Source: Streptomyces cynarae (GTDB lineage Bacteria; Actinomycetota; Actinomycetes; Streptomycetales; Streptomycetaceae). From it: a stretch of 64,000 nt of DNA. The notes under the pieces are model-generated. The model had not been told where the DNA came from, made no database searches, and worked only from the letters and a program-made list of their open reading frames with translations. The DNA lies in NCBI RefSeq assembly GCF_025642135.1, contig NZ_CP106793.1, forward strand, positions 2,277,001 to 2,341,000. Reading direction: 5' to 3'. A program made the translations under genes and the position numbers. Below, piece by piece: positions 55,235 to 63,855 of this stretch; position 1 is the stretch's first letter; the number at the start of each line of letters is the position of its first letter.

Positions 55235-56136
55235 GCGGGGCGCTGCTGGTCGTCGGGGACGTCGTCACGGATGTCGTCGCGCGGCACCTCGGCCCTCTCG
55301 CGTCGGGTACGGACACGGCCGCCGTCATCCGCACGCTGCCCGGTGGCGCAGGCGCGAACGTGGCCTGCTGGGCGGCCCGGTGGGGCTGTCCGGATGTCCG
55401 GCTGCTCGGACGCGTCGGGGCCGATTCCGCTGCCTGGCACGAGCGGGAGCTGACGGAGTCGGGCGTACAGCCACATCTGGCCGTCGACCCCGAGGCCCCT
55501 ACGGGAACGGTGATCTGCCTGGTGGACACGGGCGCCTCGGCGGAGCGGACGTTCCTCACGGACAGCGGGGCGTCGCTTCGGCTCGACCCCGGTGACTGGT
55601 CGGACGAGCTGCTCGACGGTGTCCTACGGCTGCACCTGTCGGGCTACCTGCTGTTCTCCGAGCCCAGCCGGGCGCTGGCGACGGTGGTCCTCGAAGCGGC
55701 ACGCGCACGTGGAGTGCCGGTGAGCCTCGATCCGGCGTCGGCGGGGTTCCTCACCGGGCTGGGCGTGGACCGGTTCCTGGCGTTCGCCGAAGGCGTCGAT
55801 GTACTGCTGCCCAGCCGGGACGAGGCGTACCTGCTGACCGGACTGCCCGACCCGGCGGACGCGGCGGCCAAGCTGAGCCGCCATGTGCCGCTGGTGGTCA
55901 CCAAGCAGGGTGCGCGGGGAGCACTGGTGGCCGCGTCGGGGGCGATCGCCGCGCGGATCCCGGCGGCCCCGGCCACGCCCCGGGACACGACGGGCGCGGG
56001 GGACGCGTTCACCGGGGCGTTCCTGGCGGCGCTGCTCGCGGGGGCCGAGCCGAAGGAGGCTGCGACGGAAGGGTGCGAGGCGGGGGCGATGGCGGTCGGG
56101 ACAGTGGGAGGGAGGCCCCTGAGGATCGTGCGGTAG
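55231..56136 (+). CDS. psuK: PfkB-family kinase, probable pseudouridine kinase
   Basis: A 301-residue ribokinase-fold protein with LPGGAGANVACWAARWG and DTTGAGDAFTGAFLAA (catalytic Asp). Position directly after psuG with overlapping codons makes pseudouridine the likely substrate, phosphorylated at the 5' position. By sequence alone another nucleoside or sugar kinase would be possible. It converges on a methyltransferase gene 56 bp away. Confidence 0.88.
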   Translation: MSGALLVVGDVVTDVVARHLGPLASGTDTAAVIRTLPGGAGANVACWAARWGCPDVRLLGRVGADSAAWHERELTESGVQPHLAVDPEAPTGTVICLVDTGASAERTFLTDSGASLRLDPGDWSDELLDGVLRLHLSGYLLFSEPSRALATVVLEAARARGVPVSLDPASAGFLTGLGVDRFLAFAEGVDVLLPSRDEAYLLTGLPDPADAAAKLSRHVPLVVTKQGARGALVAASGAIAARIPAAPATPRDTTGAGDAFTGAFLAALLAGAEPKEAATEGCEAGAMAVGTVGGRPLRIVR

Positions 56137-56192
56137 CCCCGGCGGGCTCCGCCGTACCCGGCGACGGCCCTTACACCTCGACCTCCCGGCTC

Positions 56193-56987
56193 TTACTCCT
56201 TGCGGCCCCACGCCGAGATCATCGGAGCGGTCGCCAGGTCCATCGTGCCGGAGGCGACGTTGGCCAGGTGACGGTCGATGTCCTCGTCCGTGGCGAGGCC
56301 CGCGGAGACGAGCTGGTCGCGGATCTGCCGGATCGTCGCGGATTCGAGCGCCGCACAGGCCGGAGAGGTGAGCGGGAAGTAGGCGTCGGCCTCGACCCGG
56401 CTGAGACCCGCCTCCCGCAGCAGACGCGGGAGTCTGCGGCCGTAGGAGAGGTCGGCGCCGCGTTCGGCGAGCAGCGTACGGAAGCCCTCGCGCAGGCGGT
56501 TGGCCAGCCGCTGCTCGGGGCCGTACTCGTCCGGGCAGCTCAGAGGCTGCAGCGCCGGGTCCGCGTCCTCGACCAGGATGCGTCCGCCGGGGCGCAGCGC
56601 CTTGATCATGGAGTCCAAGGCCCTGTCCCTGTCCGGGACATGTACGAGGACGAGCCGGGCGTGCACGAGGTCGAAGTCCTCGCCGGGGGGTTCTTCCGTG
56701 CCCACGTCGTGAGTGCGGACCTCGATGGGAGGCTGCGCGGCCTGGGCCGCCCAAGAGGTGTCGATGTCGGTCGCGACGACCTGCCCGGTCGGCCCGACTT
56801 TCTTGGCGAGCCACGAGATCACGGAGGAGCCACCGGCGCCGACCTCCCAGCACCGCCAGCCGAGTCCGATGCCGAACCCCTCGATGTGGCGGAAGGTCGC
56901 GGGGTCGAAAAGGGCGGACAACGCCTCGAACCGCCGGCCGGCCTCGGTCTGCCGGTTGTCGAGAAGGTACCCGTCGCTGTGCGTCAT
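56193..56987 (-). CDS. class I SAM-dependent methyltransferase
   Basis: A 264-residue methyltransferase: SAM motif I CWEVGAGGSSV (about 46-56), motif II VVATDID, a FDLVHARLVLVHVPD motif IV region and LRPGGRILVEDADP. It resembles small-molecule methyltransferases with an N-terminal helical lid. The substrate is unknown. The ATG at 56987 has no obvious ribosome site. It is divergent from corA with a 204-bp gap in which I see no gene. Confidence 0.9.
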   Translation of the reverse strand: MTHSDGYLLDNRQTEAGRRFEALSALFDPATFRHIEGFGIGLGWRCWEVGAGGSSVISWLAKKVGPTGQVVATDIDTSWAAQAAQPPIEVRTHDVGTEEPPGEDFDLVHARLVLVHVPDRDRALDSMIKALRPGGRILVEDADPALQPLSCPDEYGPEQRLANRLREGFRTLLAERGADLSYGRRLPRLLREAGLSRVEADAYFPLTSPACAALESATIRQIRDQLVSAGLATDEDIDRHLANVASGTMDLATAPMISAWGRKE

Positions 56988-57191
56988 GCGGAGATCATCG
57001 CAGTCGGGGTGCCGGTCCGTGCGGGGCAACGCTCCGTAGGGCCTGCCTGGCCGCCCAGAGCGGCGGACAGCCCAGGCGTCAAAGCGGAATGTTCCGTTTC
57101 CACAGGCTTCTCCGTCGATCGCGGCTGACTGGCAGACTGGCTCGCGACGGCGCAGAGTGCGGCGCGAGGAGATCCACGCAAGGAGATCCAG

Positions 57192-58319
57192 ATGTCCATG
57201 GCAGGGAATCTGCGGAAGGTCACGAGTCTCGGCAGGGTCGGCGGCCTCCGCAAGGTGGCACGGTTGGGGCGGCGCAGTGCGCGCGTCGACCTGAGCCACC
57301 CCGCCCGTTCGCCGCTGGGCTCCGCGGTGGTCAACTGCGTGATCTATCACGACGGCGTGCGCGTTCCCGGGGGCGGCGATCTCGTCGAGGCAGTGGAGCG
57401 GGTCCGCAAGAGCGACGACGGCTTCGTCTGGCTGGGGCTGCACGAGCCGACGGACCAGGAGTTCGCGGGCATCGCCGAACTCTTCGACCTGCACCCGCTG
57501 GCGGTCGAGGATGCCGTGGAGGCGCATCAGCGTCCGAAGCTCGAGCGGTACGGGGACACGCTGTTCGCGGTGTTCAAGACCGTCTGCTACGTGGAGCACA
57601 AGGAGTTGACGGCGACGAGCGAGGTGGTGAACACCGGCGAGATCATGGTGTTCATCGGCCCCGCCTTCGTCATCTCGGTGCGGCACGGCCGGCACGGTTC
57701 GCTCGGCCCGTTGCGCGAGGAACTGGAGGCCAATCCCCAGCAGCTCGCGAAGGGGCCGGCCGCAGTGCTTCACGCGATCGCGGACCATGTGGTGGACGAC
57801 TACCTCAGCGTCACGGACGCGGTCCAGGAGGACATCGACCAGGTCGAGACGGGCGTGTTCGCGGAGAATGGCGCGCGGCTGGATCCGGGACGCATCTACC
57901 AGCTCAAGCGTGAACTTCTGGAGCTGAAACGCGCGGTGGCACCGTTGGACCGTCCCATCCAGGAGCTGGCCACCCGGCCGATCCGGGTGATCGACCCGGA
58001 GATACAGGCGTACTTCCGGGACGTCTCCGACCATCTGCTGCGCGCCACTGAGCAGATAGCCGCGTTCGACGAACTGCTCAACTCGATCCTGCAGGCGCAT
58101 CTCGCCCAGGTGAGCGTCGCGCAGAACGAGGACATGCGGAAGATCACGGCCTGGGCCGCACTGATCGCGGTGCCCACCATGGTCACCGGGGTCTACGGCA
58201 TGAACTTCGCGTACATGCCCGAGCTGCACTGGAAATTCGGCTACCCGCTGGTCCTCGTCGTGATAGCCGTGGCCTGCGTGGTGCTGTACCGGGGGTTCAA
58301 GCGCAACGACTGGCTGTGA
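57192..58319 (+). CDS. CorA-family magnesium/cobalt transporter
   Basis: A divalent metal channel of 375 residues: a basic N-terminal 30 residues (RKVTSLGRVGGLRKVARLGRR), a large cytoplasmic domain, and two C-terminal membrane helices. The selectivity motif GMN in VYGMNFAYMPEL (about residue 336) is followed by the second helix and the basic end KRNDWL. ATG 57192 follows AGGAGATCCAG; the segment GGAGATCCA occurs twice in a row just upstream. Confidence 0.94.
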   Translation: MSMAGNLRKVTSLGRVGGLRKVARLGRRSARVDLSHPARSPLGSAVVNCVIYHDGVRVPGGGDLVEAVERVRKSDDGFVWLGLHEPTDQEFAGIAELFDLHPLAVEDAVEAHQRPKLERYGDTLFAVFKTVCYVEHKELTATSEVVNTGEIMVFIGPAFVISVRHGRHGSLGPLREELEANPQQLAKGPAAVLHAIADHVVDDYLSVTDAVQEDIDQVETGVFAENGARLDPGRIYQLKRELLELKRAVAPLDRPIQELATRPIRVIDPEIQAYFRDVSDHLLRATEQIAAFDELLNSILQAHLAQVSVAQNEDMRKITAWAALIAVPTMVTGVYGMNFAYMPELHWKFGYPLVLVVIAVACVVLYRGFKRNDWL

Positions 58320-58349
58320 CCCCGGCGTGACTCCCGGCGGGTTGCCGGG

Positions 58350-58778
58350 TCAACGCGAGGCCGTCCTCGCGTAGACGCTCTCGACCCAGGTAGCGAGCTG
58401 ATCGTCCGTCAGGTGCTCGGCGAGGTCGGACTCGCTGATCATGCCCACGAGGCGTTTGTTGTGGATGACGGGAAGCCGGCGGATCTGGTGTTCCTCCATC
58501 TCATGGAGCACGTCGCCGACATCGGCCTCCGCGTCGATCCAGCGCGGCGTGCCCTTGGCCAGGTCGCCCGCGGTCACGCGTGACGGGTCGTGGCCCATGG
58601 CCACGCAGCCGACGACGATGTCGCGATCGGTGAGGATGCCGCAGAGCCGCTCGTTCTCGTCGCTGATGGGCAGGGCACCGACGTTGAGTTCGCGCATCAG
58701 CTGCGCGGCGCGGTCCAGCGTCTCGTGGGCGGGGATCCACTGGGCACCACGGTGCATGATTTCTCCGGCGGTGGTCAT
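58350..58778 (-). CDS. tandem CBS-domain protein
   Basis: A 142-residue protein consisting of two CBS domains (Bateman module): GEIMHRGAQWIPAHETLDRAAQLM, GALPISDENERLCGILTDRDIV, and the second copy ending RRLPVIHNKRLVGMISESDLAEHL. Such modules bind adenosine nucleotides and regulate partner proteins; the stand-alone type is common in actinobacteria under hypoxia or stress control. ATG 58778 follows GGGAGG. The open frame extends upstream without family similarity. Confidence 0.92.
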   Translation of the reverse strand: MTTAGEIMHRGAQWIPAHETLDRAAQLMRELNVGALPISDENERLCGILTDRDIVVGCVAMGHDPSRVTAGDLAKGTPRWIDAEADVGDVLHEMEEHQIRRLPVIHNKRLVGMISESDLAEHLTDDQLATWVESVYARTASR

Positions 58779-58945
58779 GGGTACCTCCCGGTGCCTGACG
58801 GCCGGCGCGGCACCGGACGCACCGCAGGTCCCGGCGCACTTCAATTCTCGCCGGGCCTTCGGGTAAATGCATCTGGAACCACCGGACGGCAGGAGCGCCT
58901 CGGAGGCGGCACGGAGGCGGCTTACGCCGTCGGGTGGGTGTGTGA

Positions 58946-59587
58946 TCAGCCGTTCCAGGCCGGGTGGCGGGGATCGTCCGCGCGGATCAGTACGTCGGCG
59001 ACGGCGCCGGGGTCCGTCTCCGCCTCGTAGCGCTCGAACGCGGGCAGGGTCCAGTGTTCCGGCTCGGGTGTACGGCGGCGCAGCGCGCCCGGTGAGAGGA
59101 GCACGTGGACGGTCAGGTCGAAGGGGAACCAGTGCCGAAGAAGGAGGGGGCCGTGGAGCAACAGCAGCCCACCGGGCGGAAGGTGGGCGTAGGGACTGCG
59201 GGTCGCGCGGTCGGTGACCGGGTCCCAGAGGTCGGGCAGGACACGTCCGTCACCACCGGGCTCGAGGGGGCCGAAGACCTCGCGCCACAGGGCACCGGTG
59301 TCGAGCCAGCCCTCATAGTAGGAGTCCAGGTCCCGACGACCGTGCTCCAGGCGGACCGACGCGGGCCGCAGGAAGCCCTCCGCACCGACGACGAGCGAGG
59401 GGCGGCCACGTATGCGCAGGGCGTCGGACACGCGCTGGGCGAGGTCACCGGGGCGCGCGGCCGGGGCTCCGTCGAAGGCGATGCGCGGCCAGGGGCTGCC
59501 GTCGCCCGGCTTCAGGTCGAGCAGCCGGTCGGCGAGGGTGTCGCCGAGCCGTTCCCAGGTGATCGCTTCGAGTCGCACAGGGCCCAT
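58946..59587 (-). CDS. uridine kinase-like protein with degenerate P-loop
   Basis: A 213-residue protein. The segment PRIAFDGAPAARPGDLAQRV (about 35-54) aligns with the P-loop region of uridine/phosphoribulokinase-like proteins. It lacks the GxxGxGK[S/T] core, having Ala-Arg-Pro where Gly-Lys-Ser is expected. The later pattern FLRPASVRLEHGRRDLDSYY...DTGALWREV and the VHVLLSPGALRRRT segment are kinase-like. It may have lost ATP binding or use another nucleotide site. I start at ATG 59587 (MGPVRLEAITWERL). Confidence 0.78.
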   Translation of the reverse strand: MGPVRLEAITWERLGDTLADRLLDLKPGDGSPWPRIAFDGAPAARPGDLAQRVSDALRIRGRPSLVVGAEGFLRPASVRLEHGRRDLDSYYEGWLDTGALWREVFGPLEPGGDGRVLPDLWDPVTDRATRSPYAHLPPGGLLLLHGPLLLRHWFPFDLTVHVLLSPGALRRRTPEPEHWTLPAFERYEAETDPGAVADVLIRADDPRHPAWNG

Positions 59588-59778
59588 GATGCCGCGCCGC
59601 GCCTGCAAACCCACCTCACTGTTTGTCCCAGGCGGGCGGTACCGGGCTCGGTCGGGAGCGGAGCGCTGAAGCAGGGCGGGGGCCGTCGACGGCAACCGCG
59701 GAACCAGGCGGGAGAAGGGCAGAGGGCGAGCTGCGCTCGTTGCGGTCGGCGCCGGGATGTGCGGGGAAGGAGACGGAT

Positions 59779-60468
59779 ATGGCACCGACCCCAACTCCCT
59801 CGCGAAGCGACGCACTTCTGGTCTTTCAGCCGGTCAAGCGGCGAAACTGTGCCGAGTGCCGGAGGGGACCGTTGCCGTTGCTGGTGTTGGAGGAGGGGAA
59901 GCCGTGGTGCCTGGAGTGCGCGGATCTCGGGCATCTGGTGTTCCTGCCGCGGGGTGATACGGCGCTGACCCGGCGGGCGCGGGAGGCGAGCGGCCTGTCG
60001 GCGGTGGTGGTGCGGTTCAACCGGCGCCGCGGCCGGTACGAGCGGCAGGGTGTGCTCGTCGAGGAAGCTGCGCTAGCCCTGGCCGAGGAGCGGTGCCTGG
60101 CGGACGCGGAGGCGCGGCGCAGGCGGCGGGCGCGGGACGCGCGGCGGCGGGCGGAGGAGGACGCGCGGTTCGCGGAGGCGTTCGCAGCGGAGATCCGACG
60201 GCTGTTTCCCGGATGCCCGGCCGAGCGGGCGCGGGCGATCGCGGGCCATGCGTCGGTGCGCGGCAGTGGACGGGTGGGGCGCAGCGCGGCGGGACGGGCC
60301 CTGTCGCCGGAAGCGGTCACGGCGGCGGTGCGGGCTTCCGTACGGCATCTGGAGACGCCGTACGACCAGCTGCTGATGGACGGCGTGGCGCGGCCCGAGG
60401 CGCGACGGCGCATCGCGGGACGTGTGGAGGCCGTGCTGCGGGAGTGGAGTCTTCGGGAGGCGGCGTGA
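59779..60468 (+). CDS. DUF2293-containing protein
   Basis: A 229-residue protein of unknown function. The N-terminal third has paired cysteines (CAECRRGPLPLL, CLECADLG), a possible zinc ribbon. The middle is Arg/Glu-rich and helical (RRRRRARDARRRAEEDARF), and the C-terminus matches DUF2293 (IRRLFPGCPAERARAIAGHA, SPEAVTAAVRASVRH). ATG 59779 follows GAAGGAGAC. Zinc-ribbon plus basic helix suggests nucleic acid contact, but this is only inferred. Confidence 0.82.
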   Translation: MAPTPTPSRSDALLVFQPVKRRNCAECRRGPLPLLVLEEGKPWCLECADLGHLVFLPRGDTALTRRAREASGLSAVVVRFNRRRGRYERQGVLVEEAALALAEERCLADAEARRRRRARDARRRAEEDARFAEAFAAEIRRLFPGCPAERARAIAGHASVRGSGRVGRSAAGRALSPEAVTAAVRASVRHLETPYDQLLMDGVARPEARRRIAGRVEAVLREWSLREAA

Positions 60469-60512
60469 TCCGGGACCGTCCGGGTTCCGGGGAAAGCATG
60501 CGGGGAGTTGAC

Positions 60513-60992
60513 ATGATCGATGGGCCTTACTTCGTGCTGATCACGATCGGGGTGCTCGCGGCCGGGCTGGTGGCGGGGGTGTGCTGCGCGTTCTCCACCT
60601 TTGTGATGAGGGGGCTCGGCTCACTGCCTCCGGCGCAAGGGGTCGCCGCGATGAACGCGATCAACAGGGCCGCGATGACACCGGCGTTCATGATCGTTTT
60701 TCTGGGGGCGGCGGTGCTGTGCGCCGTGCTCGCCGTGGTGACGGTCGTGCTCTGGCCGGACGACGGAAAGGCGCCGCTGCTGGTGGGCAGTGCCTTGTAT
60801 CTCATAGGTGTCTTCGGAGTGACCGCCATGGCGAACGTGCCCCGCAACGACACCCTGCTGCGGATGGACCCCGGCTCCCCCGAGACGGCCGTGTACTGGC
60901 GTGCCTACCTGCGGGAGTGGACGTTGTGGAACCACGTCCGGGCGGTCGCCGCAGCCGGCGCCGCGGTGTCGTACGTACTGGCCCTCACCTGA
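60513..60992 (+). CDS. DUF1772-type membrane protein
   Basis: A 159-residue protein with four predicted membrane helices. AGVCCAFSTFVMRGL, MNAINRAAMTPAFM and the TLWNHVRAVAA end are typical of the DUF1772 (anthrone-oxygenase-like) family. Its biochemical role is unknown in most cases. ATG 60513 has GGGGAG 6 nt upstream; ATG 60498, in frame, is an alternative. It follows the DUF2293 gene by 44 bp. Confidence 0.83.
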   Translation: MIDGPYFVLITIGVLAAGLVAGVCCAFSTFVMRGLGSLPPAQGVAAMNAINRAAMTPAFMIVFLGAAVLCAVLAVVTVVLWPDDGKAPLLVGSALYLIGVFGVTAMANVPRNDTLLRMDPGSPETAVYWRAYLREWTLWNHVRAVAAAGAAVSYVLALT

Positions 60993-61093
60993 GGCATCAG
61001 CCGTCGCGGGGGCCCCGATGGCAGGGCGCGCACGGGCCCCTGGCGTCGTATCGTGGCACGAGACGATCCGGTATGGACGCAAGGGGGACGGCG

Positions 61094-62584
61094 ATGGCCG
61101 ATCCCAAGGGTTTCATGACCACACCCCGCGAGGAATGGCCCCGCAGGCCGGTCGAGGAACGGGTGCGGGACTGGAACGAGGTGTACGTCCCCGGTGCGCT
61201 GCTGCCGATCATCAGCCGGCAGGCGAACCGGTGCATGGACTGCGGGGTCCCGTTCTGCCACGACGCCTGCCCGCTCGGAAACCTGATTCCCGAGTGGAAC
61301 GACCTCGTCTCGCGCGAGGACTGGCGGGCGGCGAGCGACCGGCTGCATGCCACGAACAACTTCCCCGAGTTCACGGGGCGGTTGTGCCCGGCCCCCTGTG
61401 AAGCGGGCTGCGTGCTCGCCATCAACCAGCCCGCGGTCACCATCAAGAACGTGGAGGTGGCCATCGCCGACTGGGCCTGGGCGGACGGGTTCGCCCCACC
61501 GCGCCCGCCGGAGCGGCTGTCGGGGCGCACCGTCGCGGTCGTCGGATCCGGGCCCGCGGGCCTTGCCGCGGCCCAGCAGCTCACCCGGGCCGGTCACACC
61601 GTGGCCGTCTACGAGCGGGCGGACCGGGTCGGGGGGCTGCTGCGATACGGGATACCGGCGTTCAAGATGGAGAAGCGGCATCTGGACCGCCGGCTGGAGC
61701 AGATGCGTGCGGAGGGGACGAAGTTCCGTACGTGCACGGTCATAGGGAAGGACATCGGGGCGGCGGAGCTGCGGTCGCGTTATGACGCCGTGGTGATCGC
61801 GACCGGCGCGACGGCATGGCGTGAACTGGACGTACCGGGACGCGAGCTGGCCGGAATCCATCAGGCCATGGAGTATCTGCCGCTGGCCGACCGGGTGTGC
61901 GAGGGGGATCTGGAGGTCTCGCCGTTGTCGGCGGCCGGGAAGCACGTGGTGATCGTGGGAGGTGGGGACACCGGGGCGGACTGTCTGGGAACGGCGGTGC
62001 GTGAACGGGCCGCGTCCGTGACCCAGCTGGACATCTATCCGCAGCCGGAGCCGGAGCGGAACCAGGACGCCGAGCCATGGCCGACGTATCCGAAAATCTA
62101 CCGGTTGTCCGCGGCGCACGAGGAGGCGCGTGATCTGCGTACGGCGCCGGCGGCGGACGCGGACGCGCGGCTGTTCGCGGCGTCCACGCTCCACTTCACG
62201 GGAGACGCGGACGGGCACGTTCGGGAGCTGCATCTGGTCGAGGTCGACGAGCGGCGCCGGCCGCTGCCGGGCTCGGATCGGACGCTGCCCGCCGACCTCG
62301 TGCTGCTGGCGCTGGGGTTCTCGGGGCCCGACCGGAAAGACGGGATCATCGAGCAGCTCGGACTCGCACTCGACGCTCGCGGCACGATCGCGCGGAACGA
62401 GGACTTCGAGACGAGCGTCCCGGGCGTGTACGCCGCCGGGGACGCGGCGCGCGGACAGTCACTGATCGTGTGGGCGATCGCGGAGGGGCGGGCCGTGGCG
62501 GCGGCGGTGGACCGGCGGCTGTCCGGCGGGACGTCACGCCTGCAGGCACCGATCGGTCCGTACGACCGCCCGATGACGGCGTAA
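61094..62584 (+). CDS. gltD: glutamate synthase small subunit
   Basis: FAD/NADPH/iron-sulfur subunit that passes electrons to the large subunit GltB for glutamate formation from glutamine and 2-oxoglutarate. 496 residues: N-terminal [4Fe-4S] cysteines (CMDCGVPFCHDACPLGN, CPAPCEAGC), FAD motif GSGPAGLAAAQQL, NADPH motif GGGDTGAD, C-terminal GVYAAGDAARGQSL. gltB is not in the window; separation of gltD and gltB is known in Streptomyces. The gene stands alone and ends in a strong terminator. Confidence 0.95.
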   Translation: MADPKGFMTTPREEWPRRPVEERVRDWNEVYVPGALLPIISRQANRCMDCGVPFCHDACPLGNLIPEWNDLVSREDWRAASDRLHATNNFPEFTGRLCPAPCEAGCVLAINQPAVTIKNVEVAIADWAWADGFAPPRPPERLSGRTVAVVGSGPAGLAAAQQLTRAGHTVAVYERADRVGGLLRYGIPAFKMEKRHLDRRLEQMRAEGTKFRTCTVIGKDIGAAELRSRYDAVVIATGATAWRELDVPGRELAGIHQAMEYLPLADRVCEGDLEVSPLSAAGKHVVIVGGGDTGADCLGTAVRERAASVTQLDIYPQPEPERNQDAEPWPTYPKIYRLSAAHEEARDLRTAPAADADARLFAASTLHFTGDADGHVRELHLVEVDERRRPLPGSDRTLPADLVLLALGFSGPDRKDGIIEQLGLALDARGTIARNEDFETSVPGVYAAGDAARGQSLIVWAIAEGRAVAAAVDRRLSGGTSRLQAPIGPYDRPMTA

Positions 62585-62594
62585 GCAAGCGGGA

Positions 62595-62637
62595 CCCGGT
62601 GGGCACCCGGCGATGGACCCGCCGGGTGCCCACCGGG
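62595..62637. terminator. terminator after gltD
   Basis: A perfect 17-bp stem, 62595-62611 with 62621-62637, and a 9-nt loop, starting 10 bp past the gltD stop. It may also serve the convergent methyltransferase gene ending at 62695. Confidence 0.88.
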
Positions 62638-62694
62638 CGCGGCCGCTGCGGCGTCGCTGCGCCGCGCACGGCGTGTCCCGGCCCTGCCGTCGGG

Positions 62695-63510
62695 CTATCC
62701 CTTGCGCCCCACCGCCCCGTACCCCGGAATGACCCCGTCGTCCTGGCCCGGGACCGGTTCGCCGAGTTCCGGGTGCCACTTGTGGACCACCTCGACGCCG
62801 GGGTCGACGAGGTCGAGGCCGTCGAAGAAGCGGGCGAACTCCTCGCGGGAGCGGAGCGCCAGCGTGACCCCGGCCGCCTTGAGCTTCTCCGTGGCCGCCG
62901 CCGACTCCTCCGGGGTGAAGTCGGCCGTGGCGTGGGTCATCACCAGGTAGCTGCCGGAGGGCAGTTCGGACAGCAGGCGGCCGACCAGGTCGTGGGCGCC
63001 GTCCTCGTCGGAGACGAAGTGCAGCAGCGCGACAAGGGACAGCGCCACGGGCCGGGAGAAGTCCAGGACCTTCCTGGCCCCCTCGACGATGGCCGCAGGG
63101 TCCCGCACGTCGGCCTGCAGGTACTCGGTCGCGCCCTCGGGCGTGCTGCGCAGCAGGGCAGCCGCGTGGGCCAGCACGATCGGATCGTTGTCGCAGTAGA
63201 CGACGCGCGCCTCGGGCGTGATCCGCTGGGCTATCTGGTGCAGGTTCGGTTCGGTCGGGATGCCCGTGCCGATGTCCAGGAACTGCCGCACGCCGTTGTG
63301 GGCCAGCCAGCGTGTGGCGCGGTGCATGAACGCGCGGTTGACGCGTGCCATCACCGGCACCCTCGGGTCGAGGGCGAGCATCTGCCGGCCCATCTCCTCG
63401 TCGACGGGGTAGTTGTCCTTCCCGCCGAGGTACCAGTCGTACATGCGCGCGGGGTGCGGCTTGCTCGTATCGATGACGACGGCGTCCTGGGCGGGGTCCT
63501 GCCCGGTCAT
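62695..63510 (-). CDS. SAM-dependent methyltransferase, DUF574 / Methyltransf_19 family
   Basis: A 271-residue protein of a family greatly expanded in Streptomyces. It begins with IDTSKPHPARMYDWYLGGKDNYPVD, then FLDIGTGIPTEPNLHQ (SAM motif I), VVYCDNDPIV (motif II) and LVMTHATADF. The substrate is unknown. Genes of this type often sit beside XRE/DUF397 regulator pairs, as here. ATG 63510 follows GGAGTTCCTC. Confidence 0.93.
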   Translation of the reverse strand: MTGQDPAQDAVVIDTSKPHPARMYDWYLGGKDNYPVDEEMGRQMLALDPRVPVMARVNRAFMHRATRWLAHNGVRQFLDIGTGIPTEPNLHQIAQRITPEARVVYCDNDPIVLAHAAALLRSTPEGATEYLQADVRDPAAIVEGARKVLDFSRPVALSLVALLHFVSDEDGAHDLVGRLLSELPSGSYLVMTHATADFTPEESAAATEKLKAAGVTLALRSREEFARFFDGLDLVDPGVEVVHKWHPELGEPVPGQDDGVIPGYGAVGRKG

Positions 63511-63600
63511 GAGGAACTCCGTAAGTGTCGGGGGAACTCAGTGGTCAACTGAACGCCAAGTTAGTGATGCGGATGACAACATGGGGGGGCAACAAGGTGG

Positions 63601-63855
63601 TTACGACAGCAGGAAGTCCGCGTCCCCGGCCTTGGCCCCTTCGATGAACGCGGTCATCTCGTCGGAGGTGTAGATCAGCGCGGGCCCGTCCGGGTCCGTG
63701 GACTGGCGGACGGCTATCCGGCCGTCGGGCAGCTTCATCGCCTCCAGGCAGTTGCCGCCGTTGCCTCCGCTCCACGGCTTGTGCCAGCCCTCGCTGCCCA
63801 GTTCACGGGCCGGCATGCCGTTGTAGACGCGTTTGCGCGGCGTGATGCGGTCCAT
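63601..63855 (-). CDS. DUF397 domain protein
   Basis: An 84-residue protein with the DUF397 core (WHKPWSGGNGGNCLEAMKL, IAVRQSTDPDGPALIYTSDEM). Such small acidic proteins are encoded directly after XRE/DUF5753 regulators in Streptomyces (WhiJ-like pairs) and probably modulate them. ATG 63855 follows AAGGAGCTGTGA, which overlaps the end of the regulator gene upstream. Confidence 0.93.
   Translation of the reverse strand: MDRITPRKRVYNGMPARELGSEGWHKPWSGGNGGNCLEAMKLPDGRIAVRQSTDPDGPALIYTSDEMTAFIEGAKAGDADFLLS

Noticed and set aside
63552..63575. TTGTCATCC upstream of the DUF574-type methyltransferase as a damage-type promoter
   Set aside because: The TAACTT hexamer is at 7 nt instead of 8, and the GTG part of the consensus is absent; too weak to claim.
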